This document shows positions 42,889 to 52,001 of a stretch of DNA of 64,000 nucleotides, piece by piece. Source of the stretch: Mesorhizobium opportunistum WSM2075 (GTDB taxonomy: Bacteria > Pseudomonadota > Alphaproteobacteria > Rhizobiales > Rhizobiaceae). Made by a program: the position numbers and the translations under genes. The stretch spans positions 4,096,001 through 4,160,000 of the forward strand of contig NC_015675.1 of assembly GCF_000176035.2 (NCBI RefSeq). Direction: 5' to 3'. Below the pieces are notes generated by a model. That model was given only the letters and a program-made list of their open reading frames with translations, was not told where the DNA came from and searched no databases. Position 1 is the stretch's first letter; each line of letters opens with the position of its first letter.

Positions 42889-43037
42889 GCCAGAGAACGC
42901 GGCAGCCTGTCCCAGGTTCCCGGCTCTCGCATTCGCCCGCTGCCTCACGGTGGCGGGTTTTTCAATGGCTGGAGTTCGATTTGCCTTTGGCCAATTGGAC
43001 AGATGAGAGGAGTTGTCAGCCAAGTGCTTGAAAAGTC

Positions 43038-43112
43038 TGGTACGCCCAAGGGGAATCGAACCCCTGTTACCGCCGTGAAAGGGCGGTGTCCTGACCGCTA
43101 GACGATGGGCGC
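43038..43112 (-). tRNA. tRNA-Glu (anticodon TTC)
   Basis: Minus-strand cloverleaf of 75 nt including CCA: acceptor GCGCCCA pairs with TGGGCGT, anticodon arm CCGCC-CTTTCAC-GGCGG with anticodon TTC, T-arm AGGGG-TTCGATT-CCCCT. Discriminator A, CCA encoded. Confidence 0.95.
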
Positions 43113-43302
43113 GCTCAGATGAAAGCGGCTTATACTGGCGTTGCGCGCAACCGGCAACCCGTCAGGTGCCGCCTTGGACAACTTTTTTCCGGCCCGCCAA
43201 ATCAGCGATTTCATCAGCATCGGCAAGGTGTTGCTATCTGTCCGGCCGCCCGCCATGCCAGGGTCTCCGCGAAGGAGCTTCGCCTGAGTGACGACTTTGC
43301 CG

Positions 43303-44544
43303 CTAGCCGTCGCCACCGCCGCTGCGTCGGCGGCAGCGCCAGTTCCAGTCGCGCTCGGGGCCGACGTCCACGTGGACCGATTCGGTGTGGCAATAGGTGC
43401 CAACGCCGCCGCGGCCGGGCATCGTCCTGATGTAGCTCGCCAGCTCCCATTTGGAGACGCCGGGCACCTGGATGTCGGCGGCGGCGCAGTACATGTGCAG
43501 TGAATTCTTGGCGCCGTTGGCGCGACGGTTGCGGGCCGGGTCGCGATAGCCCGAGGTCACCATCATCTTGCGGCCGTAGTGGCCCTCGATCGTCTTCAGC
43601 ACGCGAACCAGCGACGGCTTCAGGCAAGCGACGTCGACGCTTTCGTTCTGCTTCAGCAAGCCATTGGGCGCGAGACGGGCCATGCCAGCGGCGGACGCGA
43701 CCTGGTAGGAGCCGCCCGAGCCTTCGTCCTCGTTGAGATCGACGTCACTTTCGTCGTCGATGCCGGATTTTCGCTTGATCTCGAACAGGGCGGTCTGGCG
43801 CACGCCGGGCAAGGCATCGCTGCCGGTGATGTGGCCGGCTTCATCCCCCGTAGAAGCCAATTGTATCGGTTTTGCCGTGGAATCGGCCGAGGCCAACGTG
43901 ATGATCGGCTTTGCCGCCGCCGGCGCCGGCTTGGCTTGTACGGCCGGCTGCTCGCCCGATCGCGCGTTGATCAGCGGAGCGGGCGCCGCCGAAGCGGGCG
44001 TGGCGCCGAACATCGAGGCCAGGAAGCCTTTTTTCTTGGGCGCCTCGGCTTGCGGCATTTCCCCGGCGGTCACATAGACGGGATTGTTCATCGCCGGTGC
44101 CGCGGCCGGCTTCGTCACGCCGGCATCGGCGGCGGCGATCTTCTGGGCGACAGCATCGGTCCGTTGCGCCGTCTGGGCGGGCTGCTGCAGGGCCTGCGGT
44201 GTTTGTCCCGCGATGGTTTCAACGCCGGCCGGCATCGTCAGCGGAAACGCGGCCTGGGGCTTGGCCACCGGCACGTAGGCGACCTTTTCCGGCAGCGCCG
44301 TATCGCTTTCGCTCATCACGGTCGTCTGCGTGGTCGCCATCTGAGACGACGAATCGACGCCGGCGGCCGGTTTGCCGGAGGAGGTATTGATGTCCGATGC
44401 GGAGGCATTGTAGCCGGGCATTCCGACCGACATCGTCTGGTCGCCGGCCGATGTGCAGGAGGCCAGGAGCACGGAGCAGAGCGCTGCCACAATGGCGCGG
44501 CGTTCTCCCTTTGCGAGGCTCCATCCTGCTGATTTCAAAGTCAA
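43303..44544 (-). CDS. Lipoprotein with C-terminal DUF882/M15-type peptidase domain
   Basis: About 413-aa envelope protein. A TTG start at 44544 with GGGGGAA upstream gives a signal ending at the lipobox VLLASC; the frame is open to 44643. A long Ala/Pro-rich, low-complexity middle (about 60-300) leads to a C-terminal M15-like domain: MMVTSGYRDPARNRRANG, NSLHMYCAAADIQVPG with the metal-binding His and Asp, and SVHVDVGP with a further His. This is the YcbK/DUF882 type acting on peptidoglycan or its crosslinks. The last residues are Arg/Gly-rich. Confidence 0.85.
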   Translation of the reverse strand: MTLKSAGWSLAKGERRAIVAALCSVLLASCTSAGDQTMSVGMPGYNASASDINTSSGKPAAGVDSSSQMATTQTTVMSESDTALPEKVAYVPVAKPQAAFPLTMPAGVETIAGQTPQALQQPAQTAQRTDAVAQKIAAADAGVTKPAAAPAMNNPVYVTAGEMPQAEAPKKKGFLASMFGATPASAAPAPLINARSGEQPAVQAKPAPAAAKPIITLASADSTAKPIQLASTGDEAGHITGSDALPGVRQTALFEIKRKSGIDDESDVDLNEDEGSGGSYQVASAAGMARLAPNGLLKQNESVDVACLKPSLVRVLKTIEGHYGRKMMVTSGYRDPARNRRANGAKNSLHMYCAAADIQVPGVSKWELASYIRTMPGRGGVGTYCHTESVHVDVGPERDWNWRCRRRSGGGDG

Positions 44545-44759
44545 ATTCCCCCTCGATGCCCGGTCGGTGTGTCCTTGGCGCGGAACCAAGATATCCGCGT
44601 CGAGGTGACTTTGTCTCCGATCCGGAAACGAGACCTGTGTCAAATCCGCAAGCCTGGAGGTATTTTTGCAGGGATCGCCGAATTACGGCCGCTTGAAGGT
44701 TGACGACACCATTTCGCCCGCTTTTACCGGGCCGTCAACTCACCAGACATTACAGTCCG

Positions 44760-46595
44760 TTACACACGCACCTTCACATAGGTGCCGGGAGCATCGCCCA
44801 AGGTTTTCATATGCTTGCCGGGTTTGCGGGCAGGCACGCGGGTGTTGTCCTTGGCCTCTATCCAGCTTTGCCAATGCGGCCACCAGGAGCCTGGATGGTC
44901 GGTGGCGGCGGCAATCCATTGGTTGAAATCGCCCGCCGGCGGGCCGCCGGTCCAGTACTGATACTTGTTGGACGCAGGTGGATTGACGACGCCGGCGATA
45001 TGGCCGGAGCCCGCCATCACATACTCGACCTTGCCACCGAAATATTTCGAGCCGAGGAAGACTGACAGGGCCGGCGCGATGTGATCTTCCCTCGAGGCGA
45101 GGTTGTAGATCGGAATGGTGACATCGCCGAGCGAGACTGTGTGGCCCGCCAGTTCCATCGTGCCGCGCGAGAGGTTGTTCTCGAGATAGCAGTTGCGCAG
45201 GTAGAAAGAGTGGTTGGCGGCCGCCATGCGGGTGGAGTCGGCATTCCAGTAGAGCAGGTCGAAGGGCAGGGGATCCTTGCCGCGCATGTAGTTGTTGACG
45301 ACATAGGGCCAGATCAGGTCTCCGGAGCGCAGCATGTTGAAGGCGGTCGCCATCTTGGTGCCGTCGAGATAGCCCTTTTCGTTCATCGACTTTTCCACCG
45401 CCGCGACCTGTTCCTCGTCGACGAACACTTTCAGGTCGCCGGCATAGGTGAAATCGACCTGCGTGGTGAAGAAGGTCGCCGACTTGATGCGGTCGTCCCC
45501 TTCCTTGGCCATCAGTGCCAGGGCGGCCGCCAGCAGCGTGCCGCCGACGCAATAGCCGATCGCGTTGACGTCGCGCTCGCCGGTCGCCTTCTCGATCGTG
45601 TCGAGGCCGTATTGCAGGCCTTCCCGGATATAGGCTTCCCAGCTCTTGGCGCCATGGCGTTCGTCCGGATTGATCCAGGAGATGACGAAGACGGTGTGGC
45701 CTTGCTCGATCGCCCAGCGGATGAAGGATTTCTGCGGGTTGAGGTCGAGTATGTAGAACTTGTTGATCCAGGGCGGGCAGATCAGCAGCGGTCGTTTCAG
45801 CACCGTCTCGGTCGCCGGATCATACTGGATGATCTCGGCCACATCGCTGCGGCCGACCACCTTGCCGGGCGTGGTGGCGATGTTCCTGCCGATCTCGAAG
45901 GGCGAATAGTCCGCCTGACGCAGCTTCAGGTCGCCCTTGCCGGCGGCGATGTCCTCGGCCAGCATCTTCATGCCGCGCACCAGGTTCTCGCCGTTCGAGG
46001 CAACGGTTTCGCGAAACAGTTCCGGGTTGGTCAGGATGAAATTCGACGGCGAGATGGCGTTGGATACCTGCTTGACGTAGAAGCTGGCCTTGTGGCGGGT
46101 GTGCTCGTCCAGACCTTCGGCGTGCTCGACCAGTTCGGACGCCCAGCGCGAGGTGACGAGATAGGCCTGCTTGAGAAAATCGAAGAAGGCGTTGCGGCCC
46201 CATTCCGGATCCTGGAAACGCTTGTCGCCGCGCTCCGGCTTGACGGCATCGTCGGCGCCCTCGGCGCTGGGGCTGACGCGCTGGATGGCGTTCGCCCAAA
46301 CGGTCATGTAGCCGGCGAACAGCCGCGTCTGCGCTTCGAGCGCGCGCTGCGGGTCGGCAAGCCAGTATTCGCTGAGCTTGGAGAAGGTCTTGACCATGTC
46401 GACGACGGGTTCGGCGACGTGGTCACGCACTTCGCCCCTTTCGCGCGGTTCGGCCCAGGCGGAGGCCGCCTTGCCGGCCTGCTCGACCATGCGCGCCATA
46501 TTCAACGCGAAGCGTTCCGGATCCTTCACCAGATATTGCTCGACGGTCGAAGGCTCGTCATCTTCCGCTTTGCCCGAATCGGGTGTTTTGGACAT
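44760..46595 (-). CDS. phaC: Class I poly(3-hydroxyalkanoate) synthase
   Basis: 611-aa polymerase making poly-3-hydroxybutyrate from hydroxyacyl-CoA on granule surfaces. The start at 46595 (MSKTPDSGKAEDDEP) excludes an unsupported 22-residue extension. The lipase-like box GYCVGGTLLAAAL contains the catalytic Cys; the matching Asp is in the LASREDHIAPALS region and the His in AGSGHIAGVVNPP. Length fits class I. It is the first gene in its direction, divergent from the small lipoprotein gene at 46694. Confidence 0.96.
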   Translation of the reverse strand: MSKTPDSGKAEDDEPSTVEQYLVKDPERFALNMARMVEQAGKAASAWAEPRERGEVRDHVAEPVVDMVKTFSKLSEYWLADPQRALEAQTRLFAGYMTVWANAIQRVSPSAEGADDAVKPERGDKRFQDPEWGRNAFFDFLKQAYLVTSRWASELVEHAEGLDEHTRHKASFYVKQVSNAISPSNFILTNPELFRETVASNGENLVRGMKMLAEDIAAGKGDLKLRQADYSPFEIGRNIATTPGKVVGRSDVAEIIQYDPATETVLKRPLLICPPWINKFYILDLNPQKSFIRWAIEQGHTVFVISWINPDERHGAKSWEAYIREGLQYGLDTIEKATGERDVNAIGYCVGGTLLAAALALMAKEGDDRIKSATFFTTQVDFTYAGDLKVFVDEEQVAAVEKSMNEKGYLDGTKMATAFNMLRSGDLIWPYVVNNYMRGKDPLPFDLLYWNADSTRMAAANHSFYLRNCYLENNLSRGTMELAGHTVSLGDVTIPIYNLASREDHIAPALSVFLGSKYFGGKVEYVMAGSGHIAGVVNPPASNKYQYWTGGPPAGDFNQWIAAATDHPGSWWPHWQSWIEAKDNTRVPARKPGKHMKTLGDAPGTYVKVRV

Positions 46596-46693
46596 GGTTC
46601 GCGGGGTTCCTCCCGAAGCGTTTTCTTGACATATTAACATGGGACATCCGGCAGGGTCCAATCTCGCTCTACCCCGGCTGCCAAGGAAACAAT

Positions 46694-47086
46694 ATGACGA
46701 TTAAGATTGGCGAGACTGTTTTTTTTGACGCCGGACGCTTTTGCCGCATCGGCGCGGCGATCGTGCTGCTGGGCATTGCCGGGTGTTCGAGCACCAATAC
46801 CAGCGGACCGGTGCCGCTGGCGACGGATGCGGGCCCAAAGGACACAGGCTCCTTTCCGAACCTGAACATCAAACCGCAAGTGGCGGCCCAACAGTTCACG
46901 GAAGCGGAGAGGAACGCCAAGCTTGCCGAACTGAAGGCCGATGAGAATGCGCAGGGCGCCAAAGGCGGCGCTGCCAACGTCTCCAATCAGGCGGCGCTGT
47001 CGGACCTGGCGAAGAAACACGGTCCCCAGACATTGAAGCAGATCGAGGGCAAATGCGATCCCGCCCTCGACCCTACCTGCAAATGA
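46694..47086 (+). CDS. Small lipoprotein
   Basis: 130-aa protein starting MTIKIGETVFFDAGR, with a hydrophobic signal and lipobox LLGIAGC (Cys ~31), followed by SSTNTSGPV. The rest is charged and ends in two Cys (KCDPALDPTCK), possibly a disulfide. Weakly resembles SlyB/OsmB-size lipoproteins, but no family was assigned. Divergent from phaC and 45 bp upstream of an aminotransferase gene. Confidence 0.78.
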   Translation: MTIKIGETVFFDAGRFCRIGAAIVLLGIAGCSSTNTSGPVPLATDAGPKDTGSFPNLNIKPQVAAQQFTEAERNAKLAELKADENAQGAKGGAANVSNQAALSDLAKKHGPQTLKQIEGKCDPALDPTCK

Positions 47087-47130
47087 GTATATAGCGCGCG
47101 CCCAACGCCTCGGATGTCCGGGGCCCTTCG

Positions 47131-48363
47131 ATGTCTGGAACTGCCATGGAAGAATTTCACAAGGTCCGCCGGCTTCCGCCCTATGTCTTCGAGCAGGTCA
47201 ACCGGCTCAAGGCCAGCGCCCGTTCGCGCGGCGCCGACATCATCGACCTCGGCATGGGCAATCCGGACCTGCCGACGCCAAAGGCCATCGTCGACAAATT
47301 GTGCGAGGTGGTGCGCGATCCGCGCACGCATCGTTATTCCTCCTCGCGCGGCATTCCGGGGCTGCGCCGCGCCCAGGCCGCCTACTATCAACGCCGCTTC
47401 GGCGTGAAGCTCAACCCCGACACGCAAGTGGTGGCCACGCTCGGCTCGAAGGAAGGCTTCGCCAACATGGCGCAGGCGATCACCGCGCCCGGCGACGTGA
47501 TCCTGTGTCCCAATCCGACCTATCCGATCCACGCCTTCGGCTTCATCATGTCGGGCGGCGTCATCCGCTCGCTGCAGGTCGAGCCCGATGACGGCTTCAT
47601 CCCGGCGCTGGAACGCGGTGTCCGGCACTCGATCCCGAAGCCGCTGGCGCTGATCCTCAATTATCCGTCGAACCCAACGGCGCTGGTCGCTTCGCTCGAT
47701 TTCTACAAGGACGTGGTAGCCTTCGCCAAGAAGAACGACATCATCATCCTGTCCGACCTTGCCTATTCGGAGATTTATTTCGACGGCAACCCGCCGCCTT
47801 CGGTGCTGCAGGTCCCCGGTGCCATCGATATCTGCGTCGAGTTCACCTCGATGTCGAAGACCTTCTCCATGCCCGGCTGGCGCATGGGCTTTGCCGTCGG
47901 CAACGAGCGGCTGATCTCGGCGCTGACGCGGGTGAAATCCTATCTCGACTACGGCGCCTTCACGCCGATCCAGGTGGCGGCGGCGCACGCGCTCAACGGC
48001 GACGGCGCCGATATCGCCGAAGTCCGCGACATCTACCACAAGCGCCGCGACGTGATGGTCGATGCCTTCGGGCGCGCCGGCTGGACCATTCCGGCCCCGG
48101 CCGCCTCGATGTTCGCCTGGGCGCCGATCCCGGAGCCGTTCCGCCATCTCGGCTCGCTCGAATTCTCCAAGCTGCTGATCGAGCACGCCGACGTGGCGGT
48201 GGCGCCCGGTGTCGGCTTTGGCGAACATGGCGACGATTTCGTGCGTGTCGCGCTGGTCGAGAACGAGCACCGGATCCGGCAGGCGGCGCGCAACATCAAG
48301 CGCTTCCTATCGACCAGCGCCAAGCAGCCCAACAATGTGGTGCCGCTTTCCGCCCACCGGTAA
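47131..48363 (+). CDS. Class I/II PLP-dependent aminotransferase
   Basis: 410-aa fold type I aminotransferase of the AlaA/LL-diaminopimelate aminotransferase-like group. Features: IIDLGMGNPDLPTPK, NYPSNPTALVA around the cofactor contacts, DLAYSEIYF with the pyridine-binding Asp/Tyr, and the Schiff-base Lys in SMSKTFSMPGWRMGF. Start at 47131 or the internal Met at 47146. It precedes the homoserine dehydrogenase gene by 37 bp, suggesting a role in aspartate/alanine family amino-acid metabolism. Confidence 0.93.
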   Translation: MSGTAMEEFHKVRRLPPYVFEQVNRLKASARSRGADIIDLGMGNPDLPTPKAIVDKLCEVVRDPRTHRYSSSRGIPGLRRAQAAYYQRRFGVKLNPDTQVVATLGSKEGFANMAQAITAPGDVILCPNPTYPIHAFGFIMSGGVIRSLQVEPDDGFIPALERGVRHSIPKPLALILNYPSNPTALVASLDFYKDVVAFAKKNDIIILSDLAYSEIYFDGNPPPSVLQVPGAIDICVEFTSMSKTFSMPGWRMGFAVGNERLISALTRVKSYLDYGAFTPIQVAAAHALNGDGADIAEVRDIYHKRRDVMVDAFGRAGWTIPAPAASMFAWAPIPEPFRHLGSLEFSKLLIEHADVAVAPGVGFGEHGDDFVRVALVENEHRIRQAARNIKRFLSTSAKQPNNVVPLSAHR

Positions 48364-48400
48364 ATACAATTCCGATCTGATTTGAGGGACGTCGCCTTCC

Positions 48401-49714
48401 ATGGCTGAAGCATTGCGTGTTGGAATTGCCGGACTTGGCACGGTCGGCGCGTCCGTGGCGCGCGTGCTGCGCGACAAGGCGGCGGAACTGACCCGGCAAT
48501 GCGGGCGCGACATCATTGTGTCGGCGGTTTCGGCGCGCGACCAGAAACGCGACCGCGGCGTCGATCTCGGTTCGGCAAAATGGTTCGACGATCCGGTCAT
48601 GATGGCGCAGACGGCCGACATCGACGTGTTCGTCGAACTGATCGGCGGCGACGAAGGTCCGGCGCGGTCGTCGGTGAAGGCGGCGCTCGAAGCGGGTCGC
48701 CATGTCGTCACCGCCAACAAGGCGCTGCTCGCCAAGCATGGTGTGGCACTTGCCGAGATCGCCGAGAAGAAGGGCGTGCTGCTCAACTACGAGGCAGCGG
48801 TGGCCGGCGGCATTCCCGTCATCAAGACGATGCGCGAAGCGATGGCCGGCAATTCGGTCACCCGCGTGTTCGGCATCCTCAACGGCACCTGCAACTATAT
48901 CCTGACCCGCATGGAGGCCGAGGGCATCTCGTTCGACGCCTGCCTGAAGGATGCGCAGCGGCTGGGCTATGCCGAGGCCGACCCGACCTTCGACATCGAG
49001 GGCCACGACACCGCACACAAGCTGTCGATCCTGACCAGCCTTGCCTTCGGCACGAAGATCGCTGCCAACGACATCTACATGGAAGGCATTTCCAACATCA
49101 CCCAGGCCGACATCCGCGCGGCCGGCGATCTCGGCTACCGGATCAAGCTGCTCGGCGTCGCCCAGCGCACCGAAAGCGGCATCGAGCAGCGCGTGCATCC
49201 GACCATGGTGCCGACCGCTTCGGTCATCGCGCAGGTGCATGGCGTCACCAATGCGGTGGCGATCGAGACCGACATCCTCGGCGAGCTGCTGCTTTCAGGC
49301 CCCGGCGCCGGCGGCAACGCCACCGCCTCGGCCGTCATCGGCGACATCGCCGACATCGCCAAGAGCCGGCCGGGCTTCCAGCATGGGCCCGTCTTCGGCC
49401 GGCCGGCGAAGGAGTTGAGGCCCTACAAGAAGGCGCAGATGCGCAGCCATGCCGGCGGCTACTTCATCCGGCTGACCGTGCACGATCGCATCGGCGTGTT
49501 CGCCGCGATCGCCAAGCGCATGGCCGACAACGACATTTCGCTGGAATCGATCGTCCAGCAGGCGATCGGCGGCGAGGCGGTGGCACAGAAGACGGTGATC
49601 CTCGTCACCCACGAGACGACAGAGGCGGCCGTGCGCAAAGCCGTCGACGGCATCACCAAGGACGGCCACCTGACCGACAAGCCGCAGGTCATCCGCATCG
49701 AGCGGGCTGGATAG
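48401..49714 (+). CDS. hom: Homoserine dehydrogenase
   Basis: 437-aa enzyme reducing aspartate semialdehyde to homoserine, the branch to Thr and Met. The N-terminal NAD(P) motif is GIAGLGTVGASVARVL. The catalytic core is NYEAAVAGGIPVIKTMRE then GILNGTCNYILTRM. The C-terminal ~75 residues form an ACT regulatory domain (YFIRLTVHDRIGVFAAIA), which allows threonine feedback. It lies after the aminotransferase gene in the same direction. Confidence 0.97.
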   Translation: MAEALRVGIAGLGTVGASVARVLRDKAAELTRQCGRDIIVSAVSARDQKRDRGVDLGSAKWFDDPVMMAQTADIDVFVELIGGDEGPARSSVKAALEAGRHVVTANKALLAKHGVALAEIAEKKGVLLNYEAAVAGGIPVIKTMREAMAGNSVTRVFGILNGTCNYILTRMEAEGISFDACLKDAQRLGYAEADPTFDIEGHDTAHKLSILTSLAFGTKIAANDIYMEGISNITQADIRAAGDLGYRIKLLGVAQRTESGIEQRVHPTMVPTASVIAQVHGVTNAVAIETDILGELLLSGPGAGGNATASAVIGDIADIAKSRPGFQHGPVFGRPAKELRPYKKAQMRSHAGGYFIRLTVHDRIGVFAAIAKRMADNDISLESIVQQAIGGEAVAQKTVILVTHETTEAAVRKAVDGITKDGHLTDKPQVIRIERAG

Positions 49715-49825
49715 CGCCGCGCCATCGCGCCTTGGTTTGGTTCGGGTCGGTGCCGGGGGCGGGATTGCCGGAACCAATCCTTGCCGGCGTCGTTCTCCTG
49801 AGGTCCCCAAACCGAAGGAACCGCA

Positions 49826-50182
49826 ATGGCCGAAGCATCGAAATCCGATAGCCCTCAAATCGACGATGTCCAGAAGACGCTGGAAAAGCAGATCGCCGAA
49901 CTGCGCAAGGAGATCACCAAGATCAACAAGAGCATCTCGGCGCGCGGTGCCGAAATGCTCGACGATGCCAGCGAGCAGGCTTCCGATTTCTACGAGACGG
50001 CGGCATCCCGCGCATCGCGGACGGCACAGCAGTTGCGAAGCCAGGCCCAGGCGGTTTCGGAAGTTGCGCGCGAAAATCCCGGCACGACGACCGCCGTGGT
50101 TGGCGTCATCGGCCTGCTCGGCTTTCTCGCCGGCCTGGCCGTCGGCCAATCGATGAACGATACGTCGCGCCGCTGGTATTGA
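49826..50182 (+). CDS. DUF883/ElaB-like small membrane protein
   Basis: 118-aa protein: a charged N-terminal helix (DVQKTLEKQIAELRKEITKINK), an amphipathic coiled-coil middle with Ala/Gln, and a C-terminal hydrophobic segment (TTTAVVGVIGLLGFLAGLAVG). This layout matches the YqjD/ElaB/DUF883 group, which attaches ribosomes or stress factors to the inner membrane in enterobacteria. Starts 111 bp after hom. Confidence 0.75.
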   Translation: MAEASKSDSPQIDDVQKTLEKQIAELRKEITKINKSISARGAEMLDDASEQASDFYETAASRASRTAQQLRSQAQAVSEVARENPGTTTAVVGVIGLLGFLAGLAVGQSMNDTSRRWY

Positions 50183-50252
50183 CGGTGCCGGTACTCAGCC
50201 GGCGTTGCCGGCTCGTTTCCCTGCTTCAGGAAATCATTTCAAGGAGGGTACC

Positions 50253-50420
50253 ATGGCTTCGTCCGCGCTGATCGGCATCCTGATCACGTTCCTCGTCATC
50301 ATTCTCGTCCTCTATTTGGTGCAACGCCTGCCGCTCGACGCCAGGATGAGACAGATCGTCCAGATCATCGTCATCATCATAGGCATCGTTTCGCTGCTCA
50401 AATATCTCGCGGTTTTCTAG
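50253..50420 (+). CDS. Thivi_2564-family small membrane protein
   Basis: 55-aa protein starting MASSALIGILITFLVIILVL, with AAGGAGG placed 6 bp before the ATG (decides this start over 50205). Two hydrophobic segments flank VQRLPLDARMRQIVQIIVI. Function unknown. Confidence 0.8.
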   Translation: MASSALIGILITFLVIILVLYLVQRLPLDARMRQIVQIIVIIIGIVSLLKYLAVF

Positions 50421-50625
50421 GCTGCGAAGGGCAGGGATTTTCCCGTTTCATGCCGGCTTGGTCCCCGTCGGCAGGGCCGGCATCTGTTTCAAAAATTCTG
50501 TTTAATCGATTGATATTGCTGTATTTTCGATAAAATCGCCCGGCTGGTCTTGCCGTTGTCATGCTCGTTTGACAAAACAGGCGTGCCTCCGGCGGGAGGC
50601 GGCCTATCAACGAGGATTTGCCGAA

Positions 50626-51609
50626 ATGAACGTGGCCCAGAACATCGTCGCCGGCCTTGACCGGATACTCACCATGGAACTGGTGCGCGTCACCGAACGG
50701 GCCGCCGTCGCGGCCGCCAGGCTGCGCGGCCGTGGCGACGAGAAGGCGGCCGACCAGGTTGCCGTGGACGCCATGCGCCAGGAACTGAACCGGCTTGCGA
50801 TCAAGGGCACGGTGGTGATCGGCGAGGGCGAGCGGGACGAGGCGCCGATGCTTTACATCGGCGAGGAGGTCGGCACCGGCAAAGGTCCGGCGGTCGACAT
50901 CGCGCTCGATCCGCTCGAGGGCACGACGATCTGCGCCAAGAACCTGCCGAACGCGCTCGCCGTCATCGCGATCGCCGAGAAGGGCAGCCTTTTGTTCGCG
51001 CCCGACGTCTATATGGACAAGATCGCCATCGGTCCGGGTTATGCCGAAGGCGTCATCGACATCGATGCCTCGCCGGCCGACAACATCGCCAGCCTCGCCA
51101 GAGCCAAGGGCGTCGCTGTCTCCGACATCACGGCCTGCATCCTCGACCGGCCGCGCCATGCCAGGCTGATCGACGCCGTGCGCGCCACCGGAGCCGCGAT
51201 CCGGCTGATTGGCGACGGCGACGTCGCCGGCGTCATCCACACCACCGACGCGGAAGAAACCGGCATCGATATCTATCTCGGCATCGGGGGTGCGCCGGAA
51301 GGTGTTCTGGCTGCGGCGGCGCTGCGTTGCACCGGCGGCCAGATGCAGGGCCGGCTGATCCTCGACACGCCCGAAAAGATCGCACGCGCGGCGAAGATGG
51401 GCATTTCCGATCCGAAGCGCGTCTATCGGGCTCAAGACATGGCGCGCGGCGATGTGCTGTTCGCGGCCACCGGCGTCACCGACGGCAACATGCTGGCGGG
51501 GGTCAAGTTCGGCCGCACCACCATCACCACCCATACGATCGTGCTGCGCTCGTCGTCGCGAACCGTGCGCGAGATCAAGGCCCGGCACCAGGATCTGGAT
51601 AAGTTCTAG
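50626..51609 (+). CDS. glpX: Class II fructose-1,6-bisphosphatase GlpX
   Basis: 327-aa gluconeogenic phosphatase. The start at 50626 gives MNVAQNIVAGLDRILTMELV. Metal and phosphate-binding features: IGEGERDEAPMLYIGE and VDIALDPLEGTTICAKN (acidic DPLEGT), then TDGNMLAGVKF and the end ARHQDLDKF. Rhizobia lacking a functional Embden-Meyerhof phosphofructokinase rely on gluconeogenic enzymes such as this. Confidence 0.95.
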   Translation: MNVAQNIVAGLDRILTMELVRVTERAAVAAARLRGRGDEKAADQVAVDAMRQELNRLAIKGTVVIGEGERDEAPMLYIGEEVGTGKGPAVDIALDPLEGTTICAKNLPNALAVIAIAEKGSLLFAPDVYMDKIAIGPGYAEGVIDIDASPADNIASLARAKGVAVSDITACILDRPRHARLIDAVRATGAAIRLIGDGDVAGVIHTTDAEETGIDIYLGIGGAPEGVLAAAALRCTGGQMQGRLILDTPEKIARAAKMGISDPKRVYRAQDMARGDVLFAATGVTDGNMLAGVKFGRTTITTHTIVLRSSSRTVREIKARHQDLDKF

Positions 51610-51677
51610 ACCAGCTTGCGAAGCCACGTCACAGTTGCTAGCCATTCAGGGGCGAGTCTGAAGCTGGCCGCAAGGAT

Positions 51678-51906
51678 TTGACGATGAAGGCGTTCGACTG
51701 GCACGCGGATCCGATTTCGCGTGCCACTCTCATTACGAAATCCTATCAACACCCAGAATGTGCGCCGCTTTCTCACCCGCGAATGCGGCGATGCGTTCAG
51801 GTTCGATCGGCCTTTCATGGCCTGGCTCAAGGACGGTCGGGAAAAGACGATGGGGGACGCAGCCGACGAATGGATCCGGCGCCAGGCTGAAAAGCGGAAA
51901 GCGTAG
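51678..51906 (+). pseudogene. DUF6434-domain gene with a frameshift
   Basis: Two overlapping plus-strand frames join into one DUF6434 protein. Frame 1 (from 51678 or 51684) encodes MKAFDWHADPISRATLITKS, the family N-terminus. The +1 frame then encodes NTQNVRRFLTRECGDAFRF, continuing RPFMAWLKDGREKTMGDAADEWI to the stop at 51904-51906. The switch occurs near 51749, where a base is gained or two lost relative to the expected SYxNTQNVRRF. It is a broken gene or a sequencing error. Confidence 0.75.
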
Positions 51907-52001
51907 TTTTTCTTGAATTGTCCCGCGACGTCTGCCGCCGTGAAGCTTGGTTTTGCCCGCCTTCGGCCTATCCTGCACCGAACTATGAGTCGGCAAAGCG
52001 C

